DNA of 43,348 bases from Candidatus Aquidulcis sp. GTDB taxonomy: Bacteria > Chloroflexota > Anaerolineae > UBA4142. The stretch is taken from NCBI GenBank assembly GCA_020723345.1, contig DYJA01000011.1, positions 1 through 43,348 on the forward strand, written 5' to 3'. The notes beneath the pieces are model-generated. The model saw only the letters and a program-made list of their open reading frames with translations. It was not told the origin of the DNA and did no database searches. Of this stretch, positions 23,262 to 30,967 are shown in pieces (the stretch's first letter is position 1; each line of letters starts with the position of its first letter). The position numbers and the translations under genes were made by a program.

Positions 23262-23753
23262 ATGCAAAACGCAACTCTCATTTTCCTCACGCGCGACAAC
23301 CAAATTCTCTTGGGGTTGAAAAAGCGCGGTTTCGCACAAGGCAAGTTGAACGGATTCGGCGGCAAGATCGAAGCAGGTGAGACGATTCCCGCCGCCGCCG
23401 CGCGCGAACTGCGCGAGGAATGCGGCGTTCAGGTTGACGCGAACGATCTCGCGCCCGTCGCGCGCCTAGAATTTTTCTTTCCCGCGAAACCCGAATGGGA
23501 TCAAATCGTCCACGCGTTTCTCGCGCGGCGTTGGCGCGGCGAGCCGCGCGAGACGGACGAAATGCAGCCGATGTGGTTTGACACAAAAGCTATTCCTTAT
23601 GCTAAAATGTGGGCGGACGACGCACACTGGCTGCCGCTCGTTCTGCAAGGCAAGCGTGTCGAGGCAACATTCACGTTTGCGGATGATAACGAGACGGTGA
23701 GGGAAACAAGGATACGCGAATTGAAGTTATGCGCCACTTCTACTGCCGAGTAG
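23262..23753 (+). CDS. Nudix hydrolase, MTH1-like 8-oxo-dGTP diphosphatase
   Basis: This 163-residue cytoplasmic hydrolase has a complete Nudix box, GKIEAGETIPAAAARELREECGV (G-x5-E-x7-RE-x2-EE-x-G), at about residues 37-59. It is preceded by LNGFGG and followed by an MTH1-style aromatic segment (EFFFPAKPEWDQIVHAFLA, MQPMWFDTKAIPYAKMW). This spacing matches mammalian MTH1-type enzymes, which clear oxidised purine nucleotides. Other nucleotide substrates are possible. It begins 42 bp after the small membrane protein. Confidence 0.88.
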   Translation: MQNATLIFLTRDNQILLGLKKRGFAQGKLNGFGGKIEAGETIPAAAARELREECGVQVDANDLAPVARLEFFFPAKPEWDQIVHAFLARRWRGEPRETDEMQPMWFDTKAIPYAKMWADDAHWLPLVLQGKRVEATFTFADDNETVRETRIRELKLCATSTAE

Positions 23754-23798
23754 AAGTAGAAATTTTGAGACGCAGGCAAGGAAGCAGCAAGAGGAAAA

Positions 23799-24206
23799 AT
23801 GAAGGGTCAATTGACTGGGATGCGAGGAGTCTACCTTGTCTCAGCAGAACTTGCACGGCGTGGTTTCATCGCATCTCCCACGTCACGGAGTGCGATGGGG
23901 GCCGACATTCTTGTGACAGACCAGGCTTGTCGTCGAACTTTCTCGGTTCAGGTGAAGACGAATGCGCGAGCGTTCACCGCTTGGCTTGTGGGCAAGAAAC
24001 CGATGGTATCCACAAACCACATCTATGTTCTTGTGAATCTCCGTCCTACCAAGACAGGCGAGTCCATTGAGTATTTCGTTGTGCCAAGTCAGGTGATTGC
24101 TAAGAATACGAAGAGTATACGAAGGCCCCATTCTGTATGGTACGCTGTGTTCAAGAAAGCTGTGGCAGATTACCAAGACGTGTGGGGAGTATTCGGAGAG
24201 CCATGA
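23799..24206 (+). CDS. PD-(D/E)XK-like endonuclease-fold protein
   Basis: This 135-residue protein keeps the layout of small nuclease-fold proteins: a helix with Glu17 (LVSAELARRGF), then GADILVTD (Asp36) and FSVQVKT (Gln51-x-Lys53), the D...QxK core of the PD-(D/E)XK superfamily. A catalytic role is likely but no specific family is recognised. Base composition is less GCG-biased than its neighbours, hinting at later arrival. GAGGAAA lies just before the ATG. Confidence 0.65.
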   Translation: MKGQLTGMRGVYLVSAELARRGFIASPTSRSAMGADILVTDQACRRTFSVQVKTNARAFTAWLVGKKPMVSTNHIYVLVNLRPTKTGESIEYFVVPSQVIAKNTKSIRRPHSVWYAVFKKAVADYQDVWGVFGEP

Positions 24207-24266
24207 GAGGCGTTCGCTGATTATGGAGTGACGTACTCGCCTGCGCTCAAGTCTGGAGGTCTCGCA

Positions 24267-25229
24267 GTGTCCCAAGGCACCATCACCATCGAAACCATCG
24301 CCAGCGAAGTTCTGCGCGGCAATCCGATCGGCGATCCATTCGTGCGCCGCGTGCCAATCTACTTGCCGCCTGATTACGACAAAAGCAGCGCGCGCTATCC
24401 CGTCGTCTTCGTCCTCGCGGGATTCACCGGGCGCGGTCTCACGTTCTTGAACGACGCGCCGTGGGGCGAAACGATTGCGGAGCGCATGGATCGTTTGATC
24501 GCGCAGGGCAAGGTGCAGCCGATGATTCTCGTGATGCCCGATTGCTTTACGCGCATCGGCGGCAGCCAGTACATCAACTCGCCTGCGGTCGGGCGGTACG
24601 AAGATCACGTCACGCAAGAACTCGTCGCGTTCGTGGACAACAAATATCGCACGATTGCTGATCGCGATCATCGCGCGGTCGTCGGCAAATCGTCGGGCGG
24701 GTACGGCGCGGTGATGCTGGCGATGCGTCATCCCGAAATCTTTGGTATAATGGCGTCGCACAGCGGCGATCTCTATTTCGAGTTTTGCTACAAACCCGAT
24801 TTTGCGGGCGCGCTGCGCGGCTTGAAAAAGTACGGTGGTCTCGACAAATTCTGGAACGAGTTTTCGACGATTCATCCGCATGATCGCGAATTCAACGCGC
24901 TGCTCAACATCGTCGCGATGTCCGCCTGCTACTCGCCGAATCCGAACGCGCCGCATGGTTTCGATCTCCCATTCGACCTCGAAACGGGCGAACTGCGCGA
25001 TGACGTGTGGCAGCGCTGGCTCGCCTGGGATCCCGTCTGCATCGTCGATCAACATCTCGACGCGCTGCGCTCATTGCGGCTGATTTATCTTGACGCGGGC
25101 TTGCGCGACGAATTCAACTTGCAATACGGTGCGCGCATTTTTGCCAAACGCTTGAAAGAGCGCGGCATCAATTTCGTTCACGCAGAATTCGACGACGGAC
25201 ATTTCGACATCCGCTACTCAGTTTCTTGA
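24267..25229 (+). CDS. Esterase (EstD/putative esterase family), C-terminus probably truncated by the mobile element
   Basis: This alpha/beta-hydrolase of 320 residues has an oxyanion-region PVVFVLAGFTGRG, a nucleophile elbow GKSSGGYG (Ser142), an acid in LDAGLRDEFN and a His in FDDGHFDIRY. The GTG start at 24267 is supported by GGAGG 7 nt upstream. The family usually continues some 15 residues past the catalytic His (RYDxSLP-type ending); here it stops after RYSVS. The final 62 bp overlap the end of the serine recombinase gene on the other strand. The end is therefore probably the left attachment junction, with a new C-terminus supplied by the element (inference). The catalytic triad is complete, so activity may remain. 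Confidence 0.85.
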   Translation: MSQGTITIETIASEVLRGNPIGDPFVRRVPIYLPPDYDKSSARYPVVFVLAGFTGRGLTFLNDAPWGETIAERMDRLIAQGKVQPMILVMPDCFTRIGGSQYINSPAVGRYEDHVTQELVAFVDNKYRTIADRDHRAVVGKSSGGYGAVMLAMRHPEIFGIMASHSGDLYFEFCYKPDFAGALRGLKKYGGLDKFWNEFSTIHPHDREFNALLNIVAMSACYSPNPNAPHGFDLPFDLETGELRDDVWQRWLAWDPVCIVDQHLDALRSLRLIYLDAGLRDEFNLQYGARIFAKRLKERGINFVHAEFDDGHFDIRYSVS

Positions 25230-26772
25230 CGTGTTTGCCGATAAGCCCCGTTACTGTTAGATCACTGGTCTTGTAGTCGTAGAAACAAAGCACGCGAAGT
25301 ATTTCAAACAGAGTCGCCCTCTGCTGTGGTGTACCCCAGTCCAACTTTTCCGCAATCTCCGCTGCAACCTGCCTCAGTTGTGCTTCCTCATTACTATCCA
25401 GGATCCTAACCTCACCCAGCCGTTTCAGCATGTCTTCGCGCTCGGACTCGAGTTTTTTGAATTCACCTTGAATCGTGGCTTTCTTCTCGGTGAAGGTCGT
25501 CTTGTCAATCTCGCCGGCAGTGTAAAGGTCCACCAGCCGATTGACTCGATCTCGTGTCTTCTCAATCTGTGCCACAATCACGGCGAGGTTTGCTTCAACC
25601 ATTTTTTGCGCACGTTTTGCTTCCTGACGCATTTCAGCAATGCCCGCAAACAATCGGTCAGGATTCATTAGCGCCTCGCGAACGCATGCCCAAGCGGCAT
25701 CGTCCATGAGATCACCATTGACATGTCCCTTGCATCGTTCGGATTCGGCGACGTCGGTCAGGCTTCGTCGGCAGCGATAGTAATGCCACCGACCACGGCT
25801 CGTCGCTCCATTGTACGTTCCATTGCACACCGCGCATTTCAATCGTCCTGATCCCAGAAGGTAGGTGACCTTAGCAGGACGATGGAACCTGCGTCGGTTC
25901 TCGGCGAGTTGCGCCTGGGCATCCGCAAATAGTTCTTTTGAGATGATCGGTGAGACCGGCACAATGATCGCATCGCTGCGATTGCGCTCTACAACACAGG
26001 ACTTGCGTTTGCCAGGAGCATCCAACAATTGGAATCGTGATTTGCCATAACGCCATTCCCCGATATAGACCGTTGATTTCAGAATCAGTCCGACGGTCCG
26101 TCGAGTCCATCTGCCCCCTTTAGGCGCAGGAATGCCCTTTTCGTTCAGTCGCATGGTGATCGCATAAGTAGTCATACATTCATCGACGAGCCAATGGAAC
26201 ATGACCTCGACAACGCGTGCCTCGGATTCGATCACTACCAGCGTGCAAGAAATCTTGCGTCCGCGTTCATCGCGTTTAGTTTCAAACTTGTATCCATATG
26301 GACGACAGGCAGTGGCAATCACCCTTCCCGTTGCCGCGCGATCGCGCTTGCCTTGCAGCCCGCGTCGCCGAATATTCAACCGCTCAATTCCGCTAACCAA
26401 TTGGTCGGTCGCTTTCAGTGCCAGACCTTCAATCGTCGAGACATCACGCCCAGGGGATGCGTATTCAACCGGAGCGCCGCTTAATTGGGCCAGTAATTCC
26501 AGCTTGGCGATGGCATCGCCGCGTCCCAAGCGGTCAGGAATGTCGCACACAAGCACGTCAATCAGGCCATTGCCCGCCATTTCAAGTAGTTCGTTAAATC
26601 GGGTTCGCGCGAGAACAAAACTGCCAGAGATTGCTTCTACCTGCTCGGTGACAATCTCATAGCCGCGCTCGATGCAATATTGTCTGCAACGCGTCAACTG
26701 AGATTCAGGGCTGGTATTCTCAAGTTGTGCGCCTGTACTCACTCGTGCATATAATCCTGCACGTTTGCTCAC
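25168..26772 (-). CDS. Large serine recombinase (integrase)
   Basis: This is a 534-residue site-specific recombinase, expected to integrate and excise the element. The N-terminal resolvase domain (about 1-150) has the nucleophile Ser12 in YARVSTGAQ, then FVLARTRFNELLEMA and DVLVCDIPDRLGRG. The recombinase domain (about 160-270) has GRVIATACRPYGYKFE and GGRWTRRTVGLILKSTVYIG. A zinc-ribbon follows (LKCAVCNGTYNG... YYRCRRS), and a coiled coil (about 390-460) separates it from the C-terminal tail. It starts with GTG at 26772, which overlaps the stop of the preceding 90-residue gene as GTGA with AGGAGG upstream. Its last ~20 codons run into esterase sequence, as expected of a recombinase sitting at an element end. 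Confidence 0.95.
   Translation of the reverse strand: MSKRAGLYARVSTGAQLENTSPESQLTRCRQYCIERGYEIVTEQVEAISGSFVLARTRFNELLEMAGNGLIDVLVCDIPDRLGRGDAIAKLELLAQLSGAPVEYASPGRDVSTIEGLALKATDQLVSGIERLNIRRRGLQGKRDRAATGRVIATACRPYGYKFETKRDERGRKISCTLVVIESEARVVEVMFHWLVDECMTTYAITMRLNEKGIPAPKGGRWTRRTVGLILKSTVYIGEWRYGKSRFQLLDAPGKRKSCVVERNRSDAIIVPVSPIISKELFADAQAQLAENRRRFHRPAKVTYLLGSGRLKCAVCNGTYNGATSRGRWHYYRCRRSLTDVAESERCKGHVNGDLMDDAAWACVREALMNPDRLFAGIAEMRQEAKRAQKMVEANLAVIVAQIEKTRDRVNRLVDLYTAGEIDKTTFTEKKATIQGEFKKLESEREDMLKRLGEVRILDSNEEAQLRQVAAEIAEKLDWGTPQQRATLFEILRVLCFYDYKTSDLTVTGLIGKHVKKLSSGCRNVRRRILRERN
25196..25232. other. Probable left junction (attL) of the integrated element
   Basis: The esterase reading frame loses family similarity here and the serine recombinase gene begins on the opposite strand. 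A core such as CATTTCGACATCCG would be expected to recur at the other end, but no second copy is seen in the window. The exact crossover is not resolved. Confidence 0.45.
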
Positions 26773-27041
26773 GACGCCTCCTTCCTTATCAATAGGCTGC
26801 CAGGTCGAAACGCAGTGTGTCTGCCGCCGTCAACCTGGATGCAGTGTGCGTTCGGAATGGAAAGCACCAATGTGCCGTTGTCGTCGTTCGTTACCGTCAC
26901 TTGTAGTCCTGCTTGCAAGCAGAAGTTTGACGCGCTTTGCAAAAGCTGCAAGGCTTCGATTGGCATCACTGGTCGCGGAATGCTGCATGGAGTGCCCGAC
27001 GTAGGTTTTCGGCATCTGTGAAATTGCCTGATCTGTTTCAT
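26769..27041 (-). CDS. Small protein translationally coupled to the serine recombinase, unknown
   Basis: This 90-residue protein has a Cys/His-containing start (MKQIRQFHRCRKPTSGTPC) and a more conserved-looking body (PIEALQLLQSASNFCLQAGL, LVLSIPNAHCIQVDGGRHT). AAAAGGTG precedes the ATG, and its stop overlaps the recombinase GTG by 4 bp, which strongly argues that it is real. No family is recognised. A directionality factor or regulator of the recombinase is a possible role from position only. Confidence 0.62.
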   Translation of the reverse strand: MKQIRQFHRCRKPTSGTPCSIPRPVMPIEALQLLQSASNFCLQAGLQVTVTNDDNGTLVLSIPNAHCIQVDGGRHTAFRPGSLLIRKEAS

Positions 27042-27066
27042 AATGCACCTTTTGTTGTAAGAGAAT

Positions 27067-27091
27067 GCGGAGGCGAATTGCTCGCCTCCGT
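27067..27091. repeat. Perfect hairpin in the leader of the small coupled gene
   Basis: CGGAGGCGA, loop ATTGC, TCGCCTCCG. On the minus strand it precedes the start of the 90-residue gene by about 25 bp. It is not followed by a T-run, so a leader hairpin or operator is more likely than a terminator. The rest of 27042-27216 shows nothing else. Confidence 0.55.
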
Positions 27092-27216
27092 GAGCGTGTA
27101 GCTCTGGTTCACGAGGGGTTGGAGCAGGTCTTCAGGGTCGTGGCCGGCGGTTGCCGTTACGCGCGGTATCCGAGCGCGGATGGGTGCGCCGTCCACTTGC
27201 CGTCGGACGGGTGAGA

Positions 27217-27501
27217 CTAGCGAGTCGGGTTGCCGCCTGACCGCTTCGTCAGCATCTTCTGAAATGCGCCTTGACTTTTCTGATCTGGGCAACGAGGCGA
27301 GTGGCGAACGATAACAACGCGCCCATGGCCGTCCGGGTCGGCAGCACTGGCATCTCGGCGCCAGGACTCGCCACGCTTGATGGGTTGACCACATGCCAAG
27401 CATTTGCGCGGGTTGTACTTGGCTATGCCCACACCAAAAGTTGCGTAGGCAATTCGGGTCATGTCAATGATGTGACATGACCGCTTGGTTAGTTTCCGCA
27501 T
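27217..27501 (-). CDS. Small zinc-ribbon-like protein, unknown
   Basis: This 94-residue basic protein has a CxxC knuckle (KCLACGQPIKRGESW, about 34-48) and a distal His/Cys pair (VIVRHSPRCPDQ), so it may bind zinc through C-x2-C...H-x3-C. Its role is unknown. The start is either the first ATG (27501) or MTRIAYATFG thirteen codons on. It is flanked by element genes on the same strand. No clear promoter is seen close by; the candidate small RNA lies upstream. Confidence 0.55.
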   Translation of the reverse strand: MRKLTKRSCHIIDMTRIAYATFGVGIAKYNPRKCLACGQPIKRGESWRRDASAADPDGHGRVVIVRHSPRCPDQKSQGAFQKMLTKRSGGNPTR

Positions 27502-27600
27502 TTTGTGTACCTCGCAAGGGATTTTTTTCGGGCGTTACTGGGTTCGGGAAGCTCTTTGTCGGCTTATTGTGATCACCCCAACGAGTCTCCCACCGTAATC

Positions 27601-27641
27601 CAAAAGAAAACGGGCAGCCCGCCAAAAGTGGCAGACTGCCC
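27601..27641 (-). terminator. Intrinsic terminator of the candidate small RNA
   Basis: GGGCAG and CTGCCC arms with an inner GCC/GGC pairing, followed on the minus strand by GTTTTCTTTT. It would end transcription from the strong minus-strand promoter. Confidence 0.7.
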
Positions 27642-27649
27642 GCACTGTG

Positions 27650-27657
27650 ATATAATG
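27650..27657 (+). promoter_or_regulatory. Possible plus-strand extended -10 box inside the small RNA locus
   Basis: TGATATAAT (27648-27656) with GTGGCA about 17 nt upstream could drive an opposing transcript across the same hairpins. It may be chance. Confidence 0.25.
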
Positions 27658-27749
27658 CGGTTAGCCCGCTCACCGGTCTCTTCGGTGGGTTGGGTTAGTG
27701 CCGTGTAAGTGTTACCAGCACTTGCGCGGCACGATTTAGGGTCTCAAAT

Positions 27750-27794
27750 GTTGACTATATCAACAATTATATCATAGAGTTCAACCAAAGTCAA
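27750..27794 (-). promoter_or_regulatory. Strong sigma-70 promoter with overlapping operator-like palindrome
   Basis: On the minus strand TTGACT (27789-27794), 17 nt, TATAAT (27766-27771). The palindrome GTTGACTATATCAAC (27750-27764) covers the predicted start site, a typical place for a repressor. The -35 overlaps the stop codon of the HTH gene, whose product is the obvious candidate repressor. Confidence 0.75.
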
Positions 27795-27991
27795 GCAGGT
27801 TTGGGACCACGGCGTTCGCCGAGTTCTTTCACTCGCGTCAAATAAGCAAGCAACGACTTGCGGTTGACTTGCCAGACGGTCGCAAACTTGCGAGCTTTGA
27901 CCTCGCCGGTTCGGGTAAGTCGTCGGATATGTTCTATGTGATATCCGCTCAGTCGAGCAGCTTCTCGAACTGTGATCCACTCATCAGCCAT
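27791..27991 (-). CDS. Excisionase-like / HTH_17 DNA-binding protein
   Basis: This 66-residue basic protein consists of a single MerR-type winged helix: ITVREAARLSGYHIEHIRRL, TRTGEVKARKFATVWQVNRKSLLAYL. Such proteins act as excisionases (directionality factors) or small repressors on mobile elements. GGGGGAG precedes the ATG. Immediately downstream its own stop overlaps a strong promoter with an operator-like palindrome that it might bind (inference). Confidence 0.85.
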   Translation of the reverse strand: MADEWITVREAARLSGYHIEHIRRLTRTGEVKARKFATVWQVNRKSLLAYLTRVKELGERRGPKPA

Positions 27992-28082
27992 TGATGTATC
28001 GTCTCCCCCATGTGGGCCGATTTTACATCATTTGCCACGCCATTGCAATTCTGCCGTCCTATTTACTTTTCAAAGTTCAGCG

Positions 28083-28280
28083 TTAGTTACGTCTGTCCGA
28101 TGGCTCGTCTGCCTGGGTGGGCCGCGCCGCGTTCTCATTTGAACTCTTGCTACTTGCTTGGGCTGCATCTTTGATCCATGTCAGAATGTATGCGTAAGCG
28201 CGCGCGAGTATCGCTGCCTCTCGATCGGGATTCTTGTGTGTTGTCTGGAAACGAGGATAACTGTTCGGTGTTTGTTGCAT
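28083..28280 (-). CDS. Small element protein, unknown
   Basis: This 65-residue protein has a helical middle (DREAAILARAYAYILTWIKDAAQ) and a hydrophilic tail (SSNENAARPTQADEPSDRRN). AAAGGAG lies 6 nt before the ATG at 28280, which decides the start over an upstream ATG. It is first in the minus-strand series of the element, downstream of leader copy A. No family is recognised. Confidence 0.55.
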   Translation of the reverse strand: MQQTPNSYPRFQTTHKNPDREAAILARAYAYILTWIKDAAQASSKSSNENAARPTQADEPSDRRN

Positions 28281-28295
28281 CTGCTCCTTTCTCAT

Positions 28296-28529
28296 AACTT
28301 GTCAATTGAAGATCAAAAAATGTGGTGTCCTATACATGATTCTCTCCTTCGATGGTGTAAATGCCTCAATTACAAGCTATAGTTTCCCCCGTTACAGGGA
28401 CACTACCGGAATTTGCACCCAACTTTCGATGCTACCCCCTCACGGCGTGGTCAACTCCTTCACCCCGATCCGCTCGTCAGACCAGATTTGTACGTAATAC
28501 AACATAACAGATCTGCCTTCGGCTGAGAA
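28296..28529. other. Non-coding stretch between small gene and leader copy A
   Basis: About 230 bp without a convincing gene on either strand. Short frames exist but lack ribosome-binding sites and family-like patterns. On the minus strand it would be the downstream part of the leader of the 65-residue gene. Confidence 0.5.
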
Positions 28530-28690
28530 GGATTTTTCTGACAATCGCCTCGCGCCATTTGGCGCGCCGAATGCATCGGCACTTGTACATGCAAAGAAAG
28601 CACTCGGCAGGAAAATGAGAACAGCCAAGTGGAAAAGGGAACAACGTCCTTTCGTGCATTCCTAATCGAAATGAAGGGACTCTCCAACAA
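28530..28690 (-). promoter_or_regulatory. Element leader copy A
   Basis: Read on the minus strand: a hairpin around GTCCCTTCATTTCGAT...GGAC, a T-rich tract (TTCCCTTTTCC), a 79-nt spacer, the palindrome CGCGCCAAATGGCGCG (28551-28566), then GGCGATTGTC and AGAAAAATCC. It aligns over about 160 bp with copy B (32858-33018) and shares order and spacing with copy C. It points to the small-gene/excisionase/recombinase side. Confidence 0.6.
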
Positions 28691-28716
28691 GCCGTGCTGC
28701 AACTCATCCCTGAAAA

Positions 28717-30729
28717 GAGAGTGTTGCAGAATTAGGCGTGCGGGGCGTTGAGCGGCGTTGAGGACGCACTTTGCCGCTTGATTTGAGGGTCGCACTTGGT
28801 CTTCAGAACTTACACTCGCTCAATCAACCCAGGTCAGGTCATCCCGGTAACTCCATGCCGCTTGTTCAAACGACGTGCGCTCGGCTTTTGGCAGCCGGTC
28901 CTCCTTCGTCCATCTGATTTCGTGCAGTGCACCCAATGCAATTTCACGGACTCGCGGCTTGCGCGGTCTTGATGTTTAACAACTTCATCCACTTTTTCAG
29001 ATTGTACGCCACGGCATTCATCTTCGCTTGAAAATCGCACTTGAACTTGCCGCGCCGGCGCGCGTTCCGCGCGCCGTTGTAGCGGACGAGCGCGGCAATA
29101 ATCCGTTCCACCCTGGGACGCGCCTGCATATCGAGCTGAAATTGCTCGGTCGCATTGTAGCGGCGCGCCGCTTCCACTTCGCGGCGGTAATCACTGATGA
29201 AGACTTGGCGCATACGCTTCGACCCAGGTTTGTGGGTGCGACATAATTCCCAGACGGGACAATCGCGGCATTGCAGACCCAGGAAACGAAAGAGTCGTCC
29301 GTCGCCACTGCCGGAGCGATACGCGATGGTCGTGGTCTGTTCGTTCGGACACATCAACGTTGTACCATCGTCCGACAATTGAAAGCGGTTGGGGGTGAAT
29401 TTGCCGGTGGGGGTGTGCGTGGGCGGCAGGGGTGCGACGAGTTGCGTTTGTCCCTGGGTCGCTTCGGTGACCAAGGCGCGCGTTTTGCCGTTGCCGGCGG
29501 CCGTATCGTAAATGAATTTCGCGGGAGCCAGGTCGTGGTGTTCCGCTTCGGCGCGGAGCACCGCGGGAATCGCGACGGCATCGGGTTGTGCGCCGGTCTC
29601 GACCTGGATTTCACGGACAAAGTTTTCCGTGACGGCAACTTGGACGTTGTAACCGAAATCGGTTTTGTCGGTGGCGGCGCCATGCACGCGATAGGTCGCT
29701 TCCGGATCGGTGGCACTGCCGAGGCGATACGCGCCTTTGTCGTCCGCCGGTCGTTCGGTGACTTGGGGCAGCGTCGGATTTTCCGTGGGCACGAGCACCA
29801 CTTCATCGGCGATGATTTTGTCGAGATAGCACAACCATTCCAGAATCGGCGTGCGTTGCTCAGCCGATAGCGGGGTGGGCGTGTCGAGTTGGTCGCGCAC
29901 CACGCGCGCACAGTCGAGCGCGGCGCGGACGGTGGTTTGCAAGCGCGCGGCGCGTTCGGTGGGGGTGAGATGAAACTCGCGGCGTTCGTCCTTCGCCCCG
30001 AAGAGCGCGACCGGATCCAAGTCCGCGCGCACGGCGGCGGCGCGTGCCGCATCCACTTTGTGGAGCGCCGCGAGCACGCGTTTGCAGGTGTGGCGTAACA
30101 AATCGACCAAGGATTCTTTCGCCGCATTCGCGCGTAAGGCATACGTATCGCCAACCTGGGAGTGTTGCCGTTCATTGGGAAAGTCGGCGTCAATCTGGCG
30201 CAAAGTTTCATCGAAGAGCGTGCGCGGCTGTTTGCAGCAGACCCACAACTCGAAGCGTTCGAGCGTGGAGTGGTCGGGACCCTCGGCGAAGATCGGATAG
30301 CCGACAAACCATTTGACGACGAGGTTGAAGCCGCGAAGCGTGTGCCATTCGAGATCGCGCAGCGACCAGTTGTAGAGATACTTGACGAGCAAGGCACGCA
30401 CGAGGCGCGGCGCGGGATGTGTGGGAGGCGTCCCCGGTCCGGTCGAGTGATGATAGGGCGCGCACGCGGTTTCGAGGGGAGTGAAGTTGAGGCAGTCCGC
30501 GAGTTTGACGAGGAGATGCGCGGCATCACGTTTGAGGAGCGTGAGGTAAGTTTGGTCGCTCAACCAAACGAGCAGTTGGGTGAGGTAGAGTTTGAAGACA
30601 GCGAGCGCAAAATCGGGTATAATAGGCATGGTGGTCTCTCGTGTACAAAAGGTTGTTGGTCGGCACCACAATCATTGCACATTTTGAGACCACTTTCAAG
30701 TTCACGTCACTGAATTCTGCAACACTCTC
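28717..30729. mobile_element. Intact IS1182-family insertion sequence
   Basis: This 2013-bp element has perfect 17-bp terminal inverted repeats, GAGAGTGTTGCAGAATT at 28717-28733 and its complement at 30713-30729. It is flanked by the direct repeat GAAAA (28712-28716 and 30730-30734), a 5-bp target duplication. It carries one transposase gene and looks recently inserted. It separates leader copies A and C, which would otherwise face each other back to back. Confidence 0.92.
28944..30629 (-). CDS. IS1182-family DDE transposase
   Basis: This 561-residue transposase has an N-terminal DUF772-type region (LVRALLVKYLYNWSLRDLEW, GPDHSTLERFELWV). The catalytic core has Asp in SQVGDTYALRANAAK, a second Asp in KFIYDTAAGNGKT, and a downstream Glu in ISDYRREVEAARRYNAT. 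It includes the family-type HGAATDKTDFGYNVQVAV and a Cys cluster (LQCRDCPVWELCRTHK). The ATG at 30629 begins the conserved protein; upstream codons to 30671 are less likely. The frame is intact within a complete IS, so it is probably functional. Confidence 0.95.
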   Translation of the reverse strand: MPIIPDFALAVFKLYLTQLLVWLSDQTYLTLLKRDAAHLLVKLADCLNFTPLETACAPYHHSTGPGTPPTHPAPRLVRALLVKYLYNWSLRDLEWHTLRGFNLVVKWFVGYPIFAEGPDHSTLERFELWVCCKQPRTLFDETLRQIDADFPNERQHSQVGDTYALRANAAKESLVDLLRHTCKRVLAALHKVDAARAAAVRADLDPVALFGAKDERREFHLTPTERAARLQTTVRAALDCARVVRDQLDTPTPLSAEQRTPILEWLCYLDKIIADEVVLVPTENPTLPQVTERPADDKGAYRLGSATDPEATYRVHGAATDKTDFGYNVQVAVTENFVREIQVETGAQPDAVAIPAVLRAEAEHHDLAPAKFIYDTAAGNGKTRALVTEATQGQTQLVAPLPPTHTPTGKFTPNRFQLSDDGTTLMCPNEQTTTIAYRSGSGDGRLFRFLGLQCRDCPVWELCRTHKPGSKRMRQVFISDYRREVEAARRYNATEQFQLDMQARPRVERIIAALVRYNGARNARRRGKFKCDFQAKMNAVAYNLKKWMKLLNIKTAQAASP

Positions 30730-30754
30730 GAAAAGGATCTGCAACGGGTGAATT

Positions 30755-30870
30755 GCACATTCGACGGGAACGAAAGGACCGATTTGAGAAATTTGCGTAA
30801 ACAGAACCGTCGTGCTACAAGTAAGGGTACATAAATTATCTGGCGCAAAGGCACGCGCCATTTGGCGCGT
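30755..30870 (+). promoter_or_regulatory. Element leader copy C
   Basis: It has the same order as copies A and B: ATTCGACGGGAACGAAAGGAC, a 73-nt spacer, then the palindrome ACGCGCCATTTGGCGCGT (30853-30870). Outside these blocks similarity is weaker. It ends 97 bp before the response-regulator gene. Confidence 0.45.
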
Positions 30871-30967
30871 CAGGTTTCGTGTTTACCACCTTACTTTTCT
30901 CGTTCCCAGAGAGTATCTTTGTCAGTAATAGCAAGATCAATTCTGCAGATTCGGTATTGGAGGAACG

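Larger units (their letters stand above)
27601..27759 (-). ncRNA. Candidate small structured RNA
   Basis: A sigma-70 promoter on the minus strand directs transcription through a region with no usable start codon, ending in an intrinsic terminator (27601-27641). In order the transcript folds as GTGCCG...AAGTG / CACTT...CGGCAC (27698-27732), an ACCG/CGGT stem (about 27672-27686), and the terminator stem GGGCAG/CTGCCC followed by GTTTTCTTTT. Length is about 155 nt. It lies between the excisionase-like gene and the zinc-ribbon gene. An antisense or trans-acting role in element control is inferred; it could also be the leader of the downstream gene with an attenuator. Confidence 0.5.

Noticed and set aside
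23883-25055. Minus-strand frame of 390 codons opposite esterase and PD-(D/E)XK genes
   Set aside because: It spans two real genes on the other strand and shows no recognisable protein pattern.
28440-28795. Overlapping short minus-strand frames near leader copy A
   Set aside because: They cross the leader hairpins and the IS end; no ribosome-binding site.
30620-30625. TATAAT-like box on the plus strand within the transposase start
   Set aside because: It lies over the transposase start codon region and faces no gene for 340 bp; probably chance.
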